From Mimachlamys varia (lineage: Eukaryota > Mollusca > Bivalvia > Pectinida > Pectinidae): a stretch of 64,000 nt of DNA. The notes below the pieces were generated by a model. It searched no databases, was not told the DNA's origin, and was given only the letters and a program-made list of their open reading frames with translations. A program made the translations under genes and the position numbers. Location of the stretch: NCBI GenBank assembly GCA_947623455.1, contig OX392530.1, forward strand, positions 34,503,405-34,567,404, given 5' to 3'. This document shows, piece by piece, positions 12,301 through 27,300 of this stretch. Position 1 is the first letter of the stretch. Each line of letters opens with the position of its first letter.

Positions 12301-15300
12301 ACAATTAACTTACTGATAGGTGTTTTGTAATATTATAATATTCTACAATACAAGTTACAGCCACATTGATATGCATGCTCATTAACTTTTCTTTTTCACA
12401 CATATTTACACGGAAATGTCGTAGCAAATCTATTTTTGGGGATGTTGTACTCCTTTTTCCCTTCATCATGGGGGTGAACAGCACCAAATGGTAAAGTCTG
12501 AAATATAAACACATACACTGTAGCAATCTACTGAGATTTGCAACCTGGAATTTCACATTCATCAAATCGAACAGTACAGTATATGTCTAGGTGTTTGATC
12601 TAAATACTTCAGGTCTTTACTTGATACCAGAAATTTTATAAACTTTACTTCAATTTGATTGTGTATGTACATGTTATTTGAATAGAAAAAAATAAACAGC
12701 GTAGGTAGCTATCTCCTCTAAAGCTTTGATGAAAAATATTTTCTCACAATAACAGATATTTTACAGTAATGCCCATATCAACATGGTAAGAAAAACTTGT
12801 TATGCTCTTTCAATCAAAACATTAAAAATGCATTGACAATTTGTTGATATACTTTGGATATCTAGAGAGTTCTTTAATTACCTGATATTCCTTGTCCAAA
12901 AGTTTATCAGCCTCTTTTTGCTCTAAGACAGACCCAAAATTATTCACTGGTATCGGAGTAGACAGGTCAAAATCACTCAAGTCTGCACCAGCGTTGGCAT
13001 ACACATTGTCTTCGTCATTTATGTCAATGTCATCAAACCCTGGTGATCTGGTCTCTTTGCTTCCCGTATTTAAGTAGTTCTGCTTCTGCACAGAACCATC
13101 GCGTTCCTCTTCGGGCAAGTTTTCGTCTATTTACGGAAATAGAGTCGTAGTAGTATGTGACCGTTTAACATTTGATACGTTCTATACAATGAGTGCAATC
13201 AGATACATTTGCCAAAAGTTCAAGGCGATATGTCCCTTCATCAGGACTTGAAACTTGAAAATTCACATATCATAACATATTAAAGAGAAAGTCAATATAC
13301 ATAAAATGAGTAAGACAAACGAAACAAACATATGCTACCTACAAAATGTATATCAAATATGATGTTGTAGTTGCATATCTCCTCGGTTAGTTTGTGACAT
13401 ATTTTTTTATAAGAGTATATGCAATATCTCTAAGGAAGTCTACCTTTCTACATGTACCTCTTTATCTAGATGCACTACTATCATACTTTGTACGTCGTGC
13501 TACATCATATATTATGACGTCATATTTAAAAACATTACGTAATATAAGTGTGACTCTGCATTGAAGATCATTGAATATAGCGAAATTCTTATTGCCAAAA
13601 ATCCATATCTATGAAAAAAGATTAAGTAACACTCGTAACACATTTGCTGCACCTTTTAAATTTAGTAATAGATACAGTTTGCCGAAAAATGAATTAAACA
13701 GTATCATGCAGCTGTTTCGTCCTTTTAGGACTCTTCAGTGATGTTAGGGGCTAAAAGGTGAAAATCCAAAATTTCTAAACTAATGTAGAAGCAGAAGGGC
13801 CAGGTGCGTAAAACCCCTTTAATTTATGAATTTAGAAGTAAAGTTAAACTAGTTCTGTATAATTTCAAATCGTGTACTACGAAAATGTGTATATATTGTA
13901 CCGTGCCACTACTCAAATGAGATTAACTGTGGCTATGGAGGCTCTGCGTAGTAATGCTAGGGGCCAAAAGATGGGAATCCAAAATTTCTAAACTAATATG
14001 GAAGCAAAAGGGTCAGGTGCGTAAAAGTCCTTTAATTTATGAATTTGAAAAGAATTAAATAAGTTCTGTATAATTTTAAATCGTGCACTATGAAAATGTG
14101 TATATTATCTACTGTGCCACTACTCAAATTACTCTGTGGATATAACGTGCATTTAGTGTTACGTGTACATGTAGTAAAATATCGTTAAACTTTGTTTACA
14201 GATGAATCAAACTGCATTCAAATCGTCAATTTTAGTAATTCTATTGTGTCACTGTTTTACTATTGTCATGATAACTGAAAATGAAATCAATCCGAACTTT
14301 TCTTTTGAACTCTATTATCGCTAAACCTCTGGATTTGATTCATACATTATAATGAAAATTCGATGCAGTCAGATTATGTTGCCAAATCCGCAAAAGAATC
14401 ACAAAAACAAAATACCAACATAATAATGAACATTTTTTCTCGCAGCGCAATATAAACAGCGCTTATATTGCGGGTGAAGTAGAAGAAAAGAGTTTTGGAT
14501 AGCATACCAAAATCTAAATGTTGAGAATATTGAAATGAATCATTTTGATTGGCTCGACTAGTCTTTTCGTGACATTTTGTTAAACAATTTTACCTAGAAT
14601 TTGAAGGCAGACGGGCGAAAGAAACTAAACAACAGAAGAACGGAGGAACAGGGGTGTTGACCCATTGAAAAGGGCATCCAACATTTACATACATGTGTTG
14701 TAAAGTATGCGCTAACGTTTATGAATGACAACTTACGCAGTCCGGTATCTTTGTTAAAGTGCATCGTGTTTTGTTTGTATCTAGAATGGCTTTCATTTCC
14801 AGATTGTTTTCGTCTGTGAAAAAAAACAAATTGACCACTAGTTTTTGCAGCATACAGAATTTTATTGAATATTTTCAATTAAAAAAAAAATAGTTTGGGG
14901 ACAGTTCACAAAATCTCCCTGTTTTAAGTTGGAAGTAATACATTTCCATTTCCTTCGGGGGCAAATTTGCAAGTGAATAAATCAACCTCTTTCGTTCGCA
15001 ATGATGATCAATATCTGATGGAGCTTTTCATGAAGCTTCTTCTTGGAAATAACAATTATGCTATATGTATGTAACCTTACCTTTTCAGGAGAATAACGAT
15101 AACAATGGCTACACCGGCGACCAAACAAGCCCCGATTACTCCTCCTACTATACCTCCAGTACTACTTCCGGTGTCGTCTTTATGCGGATCCGGTATTGGA
15201 TGAGCTAAAACGTATCAGTGTGTTAATATACTTATATTCATGTTCCAAGGGTACACATGTTGGGTTGTGCCTGATTAATGTTAATTGTTATATACATGTA

Positions 15301-18300
15301 TTCAAGCATTTTAAGACCTTGATAGGGTAGAACTAGCTTTTTTGTAGCTTTGGTTTCAATGGGAAGGTTTAACGTACATGCAAATTATTATTATTAATTC
15401 CAGATTGGATAGATTCTAAATTGACTTTGTGCATCCTATAAAAAATATGCTTGCATGTGGATGTGTATTTTATAAACAAACAATCTACCTGGTTATATAT
15501 TTCGTGAACAATCAACCAGTTATTATATATCATCAGCACAGTTCCTGGAAGTTCGTTTAATGAATAATTCACCTTATACACCAATTCAAATAACAATATA
15601 CATTATAATGATTTAAAAGTTTATTAACTAAGCATTATATTAACCATTTAACTGATTATGTGTTTGATGAGCAATACTTCTGGCTACGTATTTCAAGAAC
15701 ACACTACATGTACCTGAATGACACGAACTGCCATAGTAACCATCCATACATCCCGTTTCACAATCTCCATTTACGTGATGGCTCTCAGTCATGTTGAAAC
15801 ACTGTCCACACGTAAAGTTACAATCTTGTCCATAAGATGACTTGCGGCATGCTGTGTTAAATATCAATAGAATACCATTAACAGTTTTAAATCACATTCC
15901 TGTTTATTTAACTGATTTTTCAAATATGCAGAAATACATTTGCAAATATCCACAATATTTCAAGCACAAGTTATGGCTAGAAGACAATTGTTTTTTTATT
16001 AAGAGTGGTTCTGGTTACGCTTTGCACATTGCAATTTTGCAAATAGTGTGGAACAAATCAATACTAGGCTTTGTTTATATCTCATAATTGTAACTACACA
16101 AACAACATACCGAATAGGAGATTGGACAATGACAACAGAAAGACAAACTATTTATTATCACAATGGAGGAGTAGGGGAGTAATGACAACGTATTCAAACA
16201 AAATTCGTGCAGCCATGTCACGTTTGCAAGATATCTAATTCCCTAAAGGCAAAGTGTCATTCCTGAAGCGAAGCAAAACTATTTTTACTCGAAATTTGAA
16301 ACATTTTGTAAACCCATTTCAAATTATTGCAAATGAAACTTCGATGCAGGTACACGAATGTTGTAAATATAACAATCATTCATGCCTGATATTTTAGAAT
16401 ATATTATTTTCTTTTTATCTCCCTTGTTGTAAATTGGTAGAAATTTAAGAACAAAATTGAACCTTATTTTTCTAATCCGGAGAATGAAATTACACTGTCC
16501 TACAACTCTTGACAAGACCGGTTCTTTTCGCTCATTGCAAGCACCATTTCACGTAATATTTGTAACATAGTACATATCACCTGCATGCTTAGGTCAGCTT
16601 TTTATTTTCACTAAGGGATGAGAGAAATATATCACGATAATCCAATAGAGATGTATCCACCTTCACTACATGTGTCCCCCATCCAGCCTGGCAGACACCC
16701 GGGCGTGGAGCAGATCCCTGTCACATGACTACATCCACCATCCTCACAATGACATTGCTTCGTGCAGTTAGCCCCGAAATGGCCAGATCTGCATTCTGAT
16801 AAAATAAATGCAAGCGTGTTGCATGTGTTGTATCGTTTCAATTTCAATAAACTATGTTGTATTATAAAAGTCTGAGATTATCTCTCAATCAAAATTAACA
16901 TCTATATAAACAGATCTGATGACGTAACAACGGACTCATGTAGACGGTTTTTGGTTATTGATTGCTTGGTTTTTGTCATTGAAAAGGTTTGTTGTACACT
17001 GTAACATAACATACAAAATATAAACATGGGTATTGATATGATAGTTTCATTTATTGAATAGTAAATATATCACGACAACCAACAGATTCATAGAAACATT
17101 AAAATTATAATTTCAAAAGACTATCATGACCTCTCAGGAGCTTGAATATTCATGTTAAAGTTATTTTTGGTTTTGCTTGTGTTTTAAAAATATTTGATAG
17201 TTATTCTTACTTGTACTGCACGAACTTCCGAAGTATCCTTCACTACAACCATCTGATGAAATACAGGTCCCAATGAAACGGTTACATCCGGGTGTCTTAC
17301 AATGACAAGTGGAGAGACAGTCTTCTCCAAACAGGTTTTTGGGGCATTCTGTAAGTAAGTATTTTCTTATTGCAAATAATGAGGTTTTTTAGCATGCTGT
17401 AAAGCAAACAAAAGACACTGCACTGATATACAATGTATATAATGGACCTTTCATGAATGTCAATGTAAAATGGAATTTAGTAGACAAGTTCAATAATTTA
17501 ATTTTTTTCGTAATAAATACAATTTCACAACTAACCAGACAATTATATAACATCATAAAGACGTCATTTATTGAAGATGTTTCAATATCGTTACTAAAAG
17601 TGTAATACTATAATCTAAAATAATATGACTTGGCTGTATGACATGACTGAGCGAGTCAATTATATGTGATTAATAGAGTGTAGACGAAATTCAATGTTTA
17701 ACCGATGAAGTTCATAGCAATAAAAGGCAACAAGTAAGTATTTGGTTTATCTGTATTTACGTATAGAGCAAGACGTTCCCATCCATCCAGATATACATTC
17801 GGGTATTGCACATGTTCCATTGACATGGTTACATTCAACTCTTCTGCATCTGCATTGTGATGAGCAAATCTTTCCAAAAAACGGAGCAACACATGCTAGA
17901 GAAAAAATATACAATAAACATAAACTTTTTGAATCGTTATTGGTGATTTATTGAAAAAAAACTTAAGTGAACATTTGTTCTTAAGATGGGATCGGATTAA
18001 TTGATTGTAAAAAACTGTATAATATAGTTATGATAATTCATATTATTATTTAAATGACTAATATTTACCTTGACTACAGGAAGAACCATTCCAGCCATCC
18101 AAACACCCCGCTTTCGTGTCTGTACAGGTACCAGTTGTCTTATTACATCCGGGCACAGCGCAGTGGCATCGAGTGTTACACCCCTTACCGAACATTCCGT
18201 CAGAACACGCTAATACATAGAACATAGCAGTAGTTAAGAATACAGTCACATGGTATTTATATGTCGTTTTCATTCCCAAGTGATGTATATTCTATGAATG

Positions 18301-21300
18301 ACGATCTGAGTCTGTATACGTTAAACAAAAGCATTGATTGTGTCTTGTTACTTGCTAAAATCATTCAACATGGTCAATGTTAACACCTTTTCATTTACAA
18401 TCGTGCGGTATAAACGTTATCCGTTGTATTTTGCATACAAAATGTACCACATATTTTTTTCTTAGGGAATTAAAGATATGTCCCGTCATACTTAAACCTT
18501 TTAAGGGTATTTTGTAGCAACATACCATAATCAAACGTCACATTTATTGAATTGGCAGTTTTCTCAATCTAAATAAGAATCGTTTGCAGGAAAAATGATA
18601 TTAGATTAACATATTTTACATGTATGGCAAGACTATTAGATATATGCATTCATAATTTTAACCCCTGATGCGGCAGAAAAGAAATGACAGTGTGCATTCA
18701 CCTAGAACTAAAAAACTCTAGTGACACTTATCATAAAACAATTTCCCATGCGTTTCAGTGGAATAAAGAACAAATATATAATTTAACTTCTTTTATTCAT
18801 TTTAGTTCTAGAGTTGTCTTCTTTTCCCTCTGACATTGTTTTTGTTATAATAGTCATGTAAAAGCTTATTGAATGAAAAGCACCAGTCTAAAAGCAAATA
18901 GAAAGAAAAATTGAATTTGTTAACTTACGTGTATTACATGACTGCCCCATCGAGCCGGCCTCACATCCGGGTACGTTACAACGCCCTGTTACTGAGTTAC
19001 AACCAGGGGTATCACAGTGACACGTAGATAAACAGTTTTCTCCAAAGTTTGTGTTGGAACAAACTAAAAGTAAGGAAACATAACAACTGATACTGAGTCA
19101 AAATAAAGACTATTCACTGACCTCATACACAATGCATTTTGTGACTATGACATGATTGCCCGAGGTTGTTTATTTTAATTAGTTTAACGTGCAACCTAGT
19201 CATAAAGACTAACGTTGTGTCTTAGAGACGGAGGTCTTTATAAGGTAGTGGATTTTTTTATAAAGCAGACAAAAATATTACTCTATATAAGTAATACTGT
19301 GCAAACTATGTAATAAGGTAATTGCAGTGCAAATTTTCTTTCACTGAAATTCTTTCGAATTTTTACAAATTCTTATTTTTATACTGACTTTAGCTTTGGT
19401 TATTTCATGTTAATCAACAAAACAATCAAAGCAATAATGTATAGAAAAACTAATGAAAACATTCACCTGAAATGCTCGTTTAATTGTGCATTGACTTCAT
19501 TTGTGTTGTACTCCAAATTTATTTTCCAGTGTTAAATTTCTTGATACATCATATACTGATCAATATTTTGATGATAAAAGCAATGGAATTGTAATTTCAT
19601 CGAGATAAGATTTAAATAATACAATGATACTGTTATAAATCGCTGTGACTCACCTTGGTTGGGGAATTGCGCTTGAGCCATGCATGTGTGTGCTTTGATC
19701 ATGCATGTATGTGTGTATGCCTCTGTACACCTGCATATCAGTGCATATATGCACATGGTGTATGTACATAGCTGTGTACAATGCATTTAGTGAGCATACA
19801 TGTAGTTATCATGCATGTTGTGCAAGCATGCATGTGTGCATACATGTAAGCTTGAGCTTAGATCGTGCATGTGAATGTGTGTGCATGCCTCTTGTTCACC
19901 TGCATGTTAGTGCAGATTATGCATACATGTGTGCATGCATGGTTGTGTGCATGCACATGCTTGCTATTGGTGCATGGTTTTGCGTGTGCATGCATGATTT
20001 ATACCAGTGCATACATGTATGTGTCAAGTATTTGTGTGCGTGTGTGTGGTTTTTGTTGTTTTTTTTTTTTTGCTGTGATACCGTGTGCCCAGCTGGTGTA
20101 TGTTGGTGTGTATATATGGATACAAGCAACTCATGTTAGTGTGTATTTGTACATGCATGTGTATGTATGTGGCTGTGCTCATGCACAGAGTCTTGATGTA
20201 TGTATCCACTTACGTGTTGGTGCATGGATACATGCACACATGCTTGCTTCTATGTGTATGTAGGCATGTGTGTATACGTGTTATTTGATTTTTTTTTCAT
20301 GTTAAGTGCTCATGTTATTATTGTTGTATATCACTTTATATGAACACGTCTTGATGTTTCGTGCAAAATGTTTTGTTATTGGTTTGTGATATGTTGTGAT
20401 TTCAAGGAATGTGAAAAAAAAACAAAAACCTTGATTACAGCTGTTCCCATGGTAACCAGCCTGGCACCCTATTATGTTACAAACTCCGGTCACTCTGTTA
20501 CATCCGGGCATCTTACAATGACATTCCTCAACACAGTTCTCTCCAAACGTAGCAGATGAACAAGCTGAAATTGTGATATATGTACTGTATTTAAACAAAA
20601 TACAGCGTATTACCATGATATATGTATATATCAATACAGTGATATATTAAGCACGGTACAATAACGACAGAAAATTCACATTTTAACCTTCGGATCAACA
20701 ACACTAAGTGTATATGATACATTGTGTTTAATATATTATAAGTAACACGGAGACACAAATGACGAAGGAAGACAATTTTTTGGCTCGTGCCCTATCGGGC
20801 CTCGAACGCACGATCTCCGGCACCAAATCGCCTAGCCAGAAATACCTGCGGCCGTTACCACTGCGCCAACTCGACATCCCCAATACAGTGATATATGTAT
20901 ATAAACACCATATAGCGTTGTGAACCCCGCTGTTTCTCTTCAAGTGGGTATTTGACAAGCTGATATTATCCTACTGCCTAACACGCTAACTGCTACTTGC
21001 CAAGCTAAGAGTTTGACAGATGCTGTCAGATTTAGTTGTCGAAAGGTCTATATCTTCAAGGGACATATCGAGTGTCGTTTCGTCCATCGAAATACGAAGA
21101 TTTGCGATCTTGCTAAATTCTGGTATAATATTTCCCACCAAAAAACTAGGTTTGTGGGCATTTCCGGGGAATATTTGGAAAATTTCCAGATTTCTGCTCT
21201 TTGTCTCCATGTTTGTCTCCTAGACGAAAACGTCTAGATTTCGAAGTCATTTTTTTTTTATTTAAAACAAAACTCTACCGTACATTTACTGTTCTAACAG

Positions 21301-24300
21301 ATATTTCAGGATTTACCACGCTTCATACCAACTATCATCTTGGGACGAATCGCCATGCTGTTATTTCAGCTTCAGCATCTTCACGCGTCTGTATTCCCTG
21401 GAAATTAAATCTCTTTGTCGTTGTTCGCACATAAAGTGTACTCGGTGGACGATGACACGAACATTTAAAATTCTAACTTCGGTTAACACTAGCCGAGGGT
21501 CTTATTGATTTAAAATTTATTCTTCTACTTTCAATATTGTTTTTATGCTATGTAATTATTCTATGTCTTTTTGTGTCTTGATTAAGGAGCGGATTGCTCC
21601 AAAAAATTGACAGCACCAGTTTGTCTACACTGTTGCAACTACTTCCTTTCCTTTCATATAAACACAATGATGCATGTCTGACCCATAACTAAAGGTATAT
21701 AGATGGACTGTTTGTCCTTATCCGTCGGCTGATTATGCCTCAAGCATACATCTTGTATAGTATTTAATACAAAGATAAGGACGATTAAAGATTGTTTATT
21801 AGTATTGCAGATTCCAAAATGGTCAGGATAATTCTGATTTTTTCAGAGGATTCCATGAAAATACCTTTACAGGAAAGAACAATATTACTTAAAAGAGGAA
21901 GAAAAAACGTCAAAATATAAATTACAGGTCAGCACAAGATGTTTTTTTCGTTTTATCTCAAGTGAATCATATTCTATGAATAATGACTATATGAGTCTGT
22001 ATACGTTAAACACGAGCATGAATTATGTTAAATAACATTATTTAAATGACTTACAAGTTAATGTTTATATCTCTTCATTTACAATCTCGAATCATTAGCA
22101 ATAAGCATTATCGATGAACTTGTGTCCACCAAATATTTAAGTTCAATACGTTTTAGAAATAAAAATCCAGAGTTATTTTGGCAAACCTTTAGCCTTTCAT
22201 TGTTATTTTTGAGCTATCTTAATACACCTTTTCCTGGAAAATATTAGATTTAATATATTTAACATGTACGGCAAAACTATTCGATATCTGCATTGTGTTT
22301 TAACCCTGATGCGACAGAAACGATAAGACAGTGGCGGAACACTTTTTTTGAGAGATTCCCCGTTACCATTATAACCGATTGAAATATTATGACTTCATGA
22401 CATGGAAAAGTAACCCAGAAATACAGTTTCCTACACGGTAGTATAGCATATGGCCTTACTACAGTATGTGGTAACTCATCTTGAACTAAAAAGAGTTCAT
22501 AACAACATGATGGTGTAACCTTAGAACTACGTTTGAAAAGAACATATGTCATCAAAACATGTCCTATATGTCTTGATGAAAAAGAGAACAAATATATATT
22601 TTAATTTCGAATATATATTTTAGTTCTAGAGTTGTCTTCCTTTCCCTCTGACATGGTTTGTGGCATACTAGTCATGTTAAAGTTTATTGAATAAGCATCA
22701 TTTGACTATTGAAAACTTAAGCAGGACCTTCCTTAAAGATGCATTACGGTAAAACTATATTTTTTATGCTTATTTAGAATTAATGTATAAATGAATTAAA
22801 CGTATTATCTTGTGGAAAATTAAAGGGCGATCTACGCTGAAATATGTTCTCAAAAACATTAATTAATAATTGAAAAAGGGGAATCACTATTGTAAGTTCC
22901 AAATTTGATATACATGTATATTCCATGTTTAGAGTGTGGTGCGGCATATGAGTGCACGGACTTTTTTGATATATAATTGTAAGTGTTAACGTATGCTGAC
23001 GCTGAAAGTTGGATAGATTTTAGAAGAATATAGAAATAGTCTGAAAACAAAAACTTGAAGACTTTGAGTTGTAAAAAACAAAAATTGTAATAATTTCATT
23101 TTATTTTGTACTTTTCAATGCTTGCACACCTTTTATGAAATCTTTCTAAATGAGGATGAGGATAGAAACCATGACATTGCATTTAGATGTAAGAGTGCAG
23201 TGTCATGTGGGTTTCTGACAATGTATGGTTGTATATATGTATATATATGGTTCTGGTGTCGATAAATAATACAGAGTTGCCGACAAATATTTCTTCGTAT
23301 GAATATCGTGTGTTATTAACGTCTGATTATTAATGTGAATGTGATCCAATAAATGTAAACACAGACTTTGTCTCCGTTTCATCATCGGACGTATATACAT
23401 TACGCGTCCCCCTTCGGGCCCCTTCGTCAAATTGACCGACAATGCTGTCACTTGACGCGTGACCAACGCTATTTTTATAGGACTTTCCCGAGGAATGCAA
23501 TTTTGCAAGTAGCTAATAAAGACATTTTGAGTGGACTTTGAATGTTGGAATTACAGGAAAATGTAACTGGTAGTGCAGACAGCATACACATTCAAGAACT
23601 TCACTGTAGGTTTTCCCGGGATGCCCCTTTAAAGCAAAAAACTGTATTGAATCTGTTAACTTACTGTTGTTACATGACATCCCCATCCAGCCAGCCGTAC
23701 ATCCGGGTACGTAACAATGTCCTGTTACTGAGTCACAACCAGGGATAGAACAGTGACACGTGAGGGAGCAATCTTCGTCAAATGTAGTGTTGGAACAAAC
23801 TAAAAGTAAGGAAGCATACTAACTGATACCATCTAAAAATAAAGAACATCCACTAACCTCAAACACAATGTGACTACGAAATATTTACTGAGGTTGTTCA
23901 TCTAAAACAGGCCAACTTGTAAGTGCGTATTACGTTATAATAGGGGAATCGTTATAACATAGCGGTTTTAGGAAGAAAAAAAACAACTCTTTTTCAAATA
24001 ATACGCACATACATATTATTATAGGTATTATGTAACAATGTAATTATATTAAACATTTGTTCCTGTTATTCAGTCGGATATGGAAACATTTGATAGATTG
24101 GTTTTAGACAGTACTAGCTTAGATTTTAGTCATTGTCTTTCAATCAGAAAATAAAAGTAAAATAGATCTTTAAGAAACTAATTAAACCATCCACTAAGAA
24201 TGTCCCTTTAACTGTACGAAATTTACATTTTGCATGATGGCTTCTCATAAATCGATGTAAATCTGGACTGTATTCACAGTAGTGTAGATGCAGTAAAGAC

Positions 24301-27300
24301 AACTGGACAATTGTATGACGTCATTTAGCACCATGTTGAACTACGTTTCGTCAACGCTTTACCCGTCGCTTCAGATAACATGTTTTCTAGTTTTACGTTA
24401 ATAATTAAGGTGATTGTGATATTCAAATTGACTCTTCCATTATGTTTACATACAAGAACAAAAACCTTTATGAATTTATGAAAAATGACATGATTACATA
24501 GTCTTTGAAATATGAATATAACCAATGAAAATGACGTAACACACACATGCAGCACTCATTTTGTATTTATTGTCAATATGAATCAAATAAATAGCCATGA
24601 CGTCATATTTAATGGTTAATGGTTCTTCATTCGTAGTGTATTCAAGATATATTTTTCAGCAATAAATATCAGAATGGATCATATATTGATAAAGATGTTG
24701 ATGATAAATATATTTGCATTGTAATTTCAGTGACGAAAGAAGTTAAAAATACGATACTACTGCTACAAGAGCCGTGACCGACCTTGATTACAGTTATCCC
24801 CATGGTAACCAGCCTGACATCCTGGTGTGCCAAAGAGTCCCGTCACTCGGTTACACCCGGTCGTCTTACAACGACATTTCTCAACACAGTTCTCTCCAAA
24901 TGTATCAGATGAACAAGCTGAAATTTTTATATATATATATCGTAACTATTATGACGTCGCAAAACATGTTTAAATAAACAGTCTGAAGAGCTCCCGCTGA
25001 AGTAGTGAAAGCGCTGTTAATGTGTCCGTGTTATTTTTGACAATTTATTTACATAAAATACTATTATATACATATATATTGTGTACATAAATTGTATAAA
25101 CACAATCTTACATTACTGGTCTGACCCATAACTAGACATAGTCATTTATATATCGACTGTTCATGGTTTTTTTACCCGTCCGATAATGCAGAGCATAAGA
25201 TAATGACAATTAAATACATGATGATTCGGTTATCATTTTGAGGACTAGATATTAACTTGGATGTGACCAAGATTTACATGGCGAGTGTCGTCGATGAAGT
25301 AAAGGACGCTTACTCTTCCGGAACACCTGGTATTATTCTCTTGTATTTTTGCAGGGTTTTTAATTTAAATAGTTTTGTTGATATTTTACCTCTATTGTAA
25401 TTGGTTTTGACTTCAGATTATGGTTTTGTTGACGCTTTTGTATTCTCTAATTTATTAGTATTACAGAGGCAGAAATAGTCAGGATTATTCTAATTATTCC
25501 AAGGAATCAATGCAATTCGACGCTTTGACGTGTTGTTTCTATCAACAATCTCATAATGGAGTAAACGAAAAATACCTTTACAAAGAGAGAAAAATACCTT
25601 TAACGTCACGCTACCACAATTGGTACAATTTTGACAGTTTTTTTTCAGTTCAATTTACAAATTAAGATATTGTACCTGGAGTGTTTCTTAGTTTTTGACA
25701 ACGGCTACATATGTTGGTTCATTTTGAGAAAAAAAAATTACCCTAGGTGATTTAATTTGGAAAACACAACGCAGAGCGGAAACGGATATTTGGTCTGTTT
25801 TTTAGCCGTGATAAGTACCCAAATTGGTACATCATACCATAGGCTATGATATTTGTTTTTATTTTGACTAATAGATGTTCCTTTTGAAACAGAATATACT
25901 TATTTTTTAATACCATACTGGACTACAGTTATCCATACCCACTTTGATAGTATATGGTCATAAAGACCATAACTCAACAGTTAAACATGCTTAAAATTAC
26001 TCCCTTTAAAATTCCCCAAAATTTGGTCGACGTACGGTGTTTTTACTGGTGTTTTGGTAATTTTACTTTGATGTCGTCCTGAAGTTGTAAATTGATACGG
26101 AAAACAAAAATATTTGGTGATAATGCCAACAAATAACCATTTTGATATACTGTCAAGGATAATGCTGAAATATTATTTTCAAAAACGTTTCCAATCATTT
26201 TCTGACCGTGTACCAAATGAGTAAGCGTACCAATTGTGCTATCGTGACGTTACATGAACGGAAACAATACTTTTAGAGAGAGAAAGTATACATTTACCGA
26301 GAAAAATACCTTTACAAAGAGAGAAAAATACCTTCACACAGAGAGAGAGAGAGAGAGGGGGAGAGAGAGAGAGAGAGGGAGAGAGAGAGAGAAGGGGGGG
26401 GGGAGAAAAAATACCTTTACAGAGAGAGTAAAATACCTTTACAGAAAGTAAAAGAAAATGTTAAAATAATCGGCGCCATGGTAGGAAACTTTTCGCTCTA
26501 CATGGACATTTAACAGGTTACTGGTGATAACAATGTTTAAACTACAGGTGTGCACAGGAATTTTGTTTCATGTTTCACTCCACCCCCCTAAAAAATATAA
26601 CATTTTTTTTTCTTATACAATTTGTTATTATGACTTATTATTGGGGTATTATTGTTGCATACATTTGTAATATCGTGTTTTTTTGCTGGATCAAAAGTCA
26701 GCAAAAAGTTTTTGTGTCAAGAAAATTCCACCTTGTACTCCAATTTTAGGCTTCTCTGAATTTTTATATTGTGGTCAATACCCGCTTATCTAAACAATTA
26801 TTTTATGCTGTGTCTGGTGGTCTGAGAGTCTAAGAGGTCCAGTTTAATCAGTACTTACAAAAAACATGTTTCTATTATTACGTACACTGGTTACAATACA
26901 CTGGTCCAGTCCACCCCGCACTACAGTGTGTAGAATCACAGACTCCGTTGTCAGGGTTACAGCCGTGTTTACAGTTGGTACAGTTGTGTTGACACTGGTC
27001 ACCATACTTATATATAAAGCAACCTGGCAAGTTATATTATTCACAAAAATTATGAAAACAAATATGAATACATTTCTAAAATGAAATTCAGATGTTTATT
27101 GATAAAATTTATGAAAATAACCAATAAATGATTAAATATGACGTTCCGATGACTAGTTCGGGGTGTAGCTCTTCACCTTCATCAGATAAATAACCAGCAA
27201 AGCGTATGTTAACAAAGTGGTAAATTTTGTACGAGTTGGTAACGCCAAATCGTTGTTACGTCTATGCTGTTAGGCGTATGTACAATAGTAAAGTTCACCC

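Noticed and set aside
19705..20288. Cysteine-rich secreted-peptide-like ORFs on the plus strand
   Set aside because: They come from TG/CATG low-complexity sequence inside an RPTP-2 intron, with overlapping open frames on both strands.
20797..20868. A functional tRNA gene
   Set aside because: Only box-like motifs remain; there is no cloverleaf end pairing that I can support, and flanking target duplications show it is a SINE.
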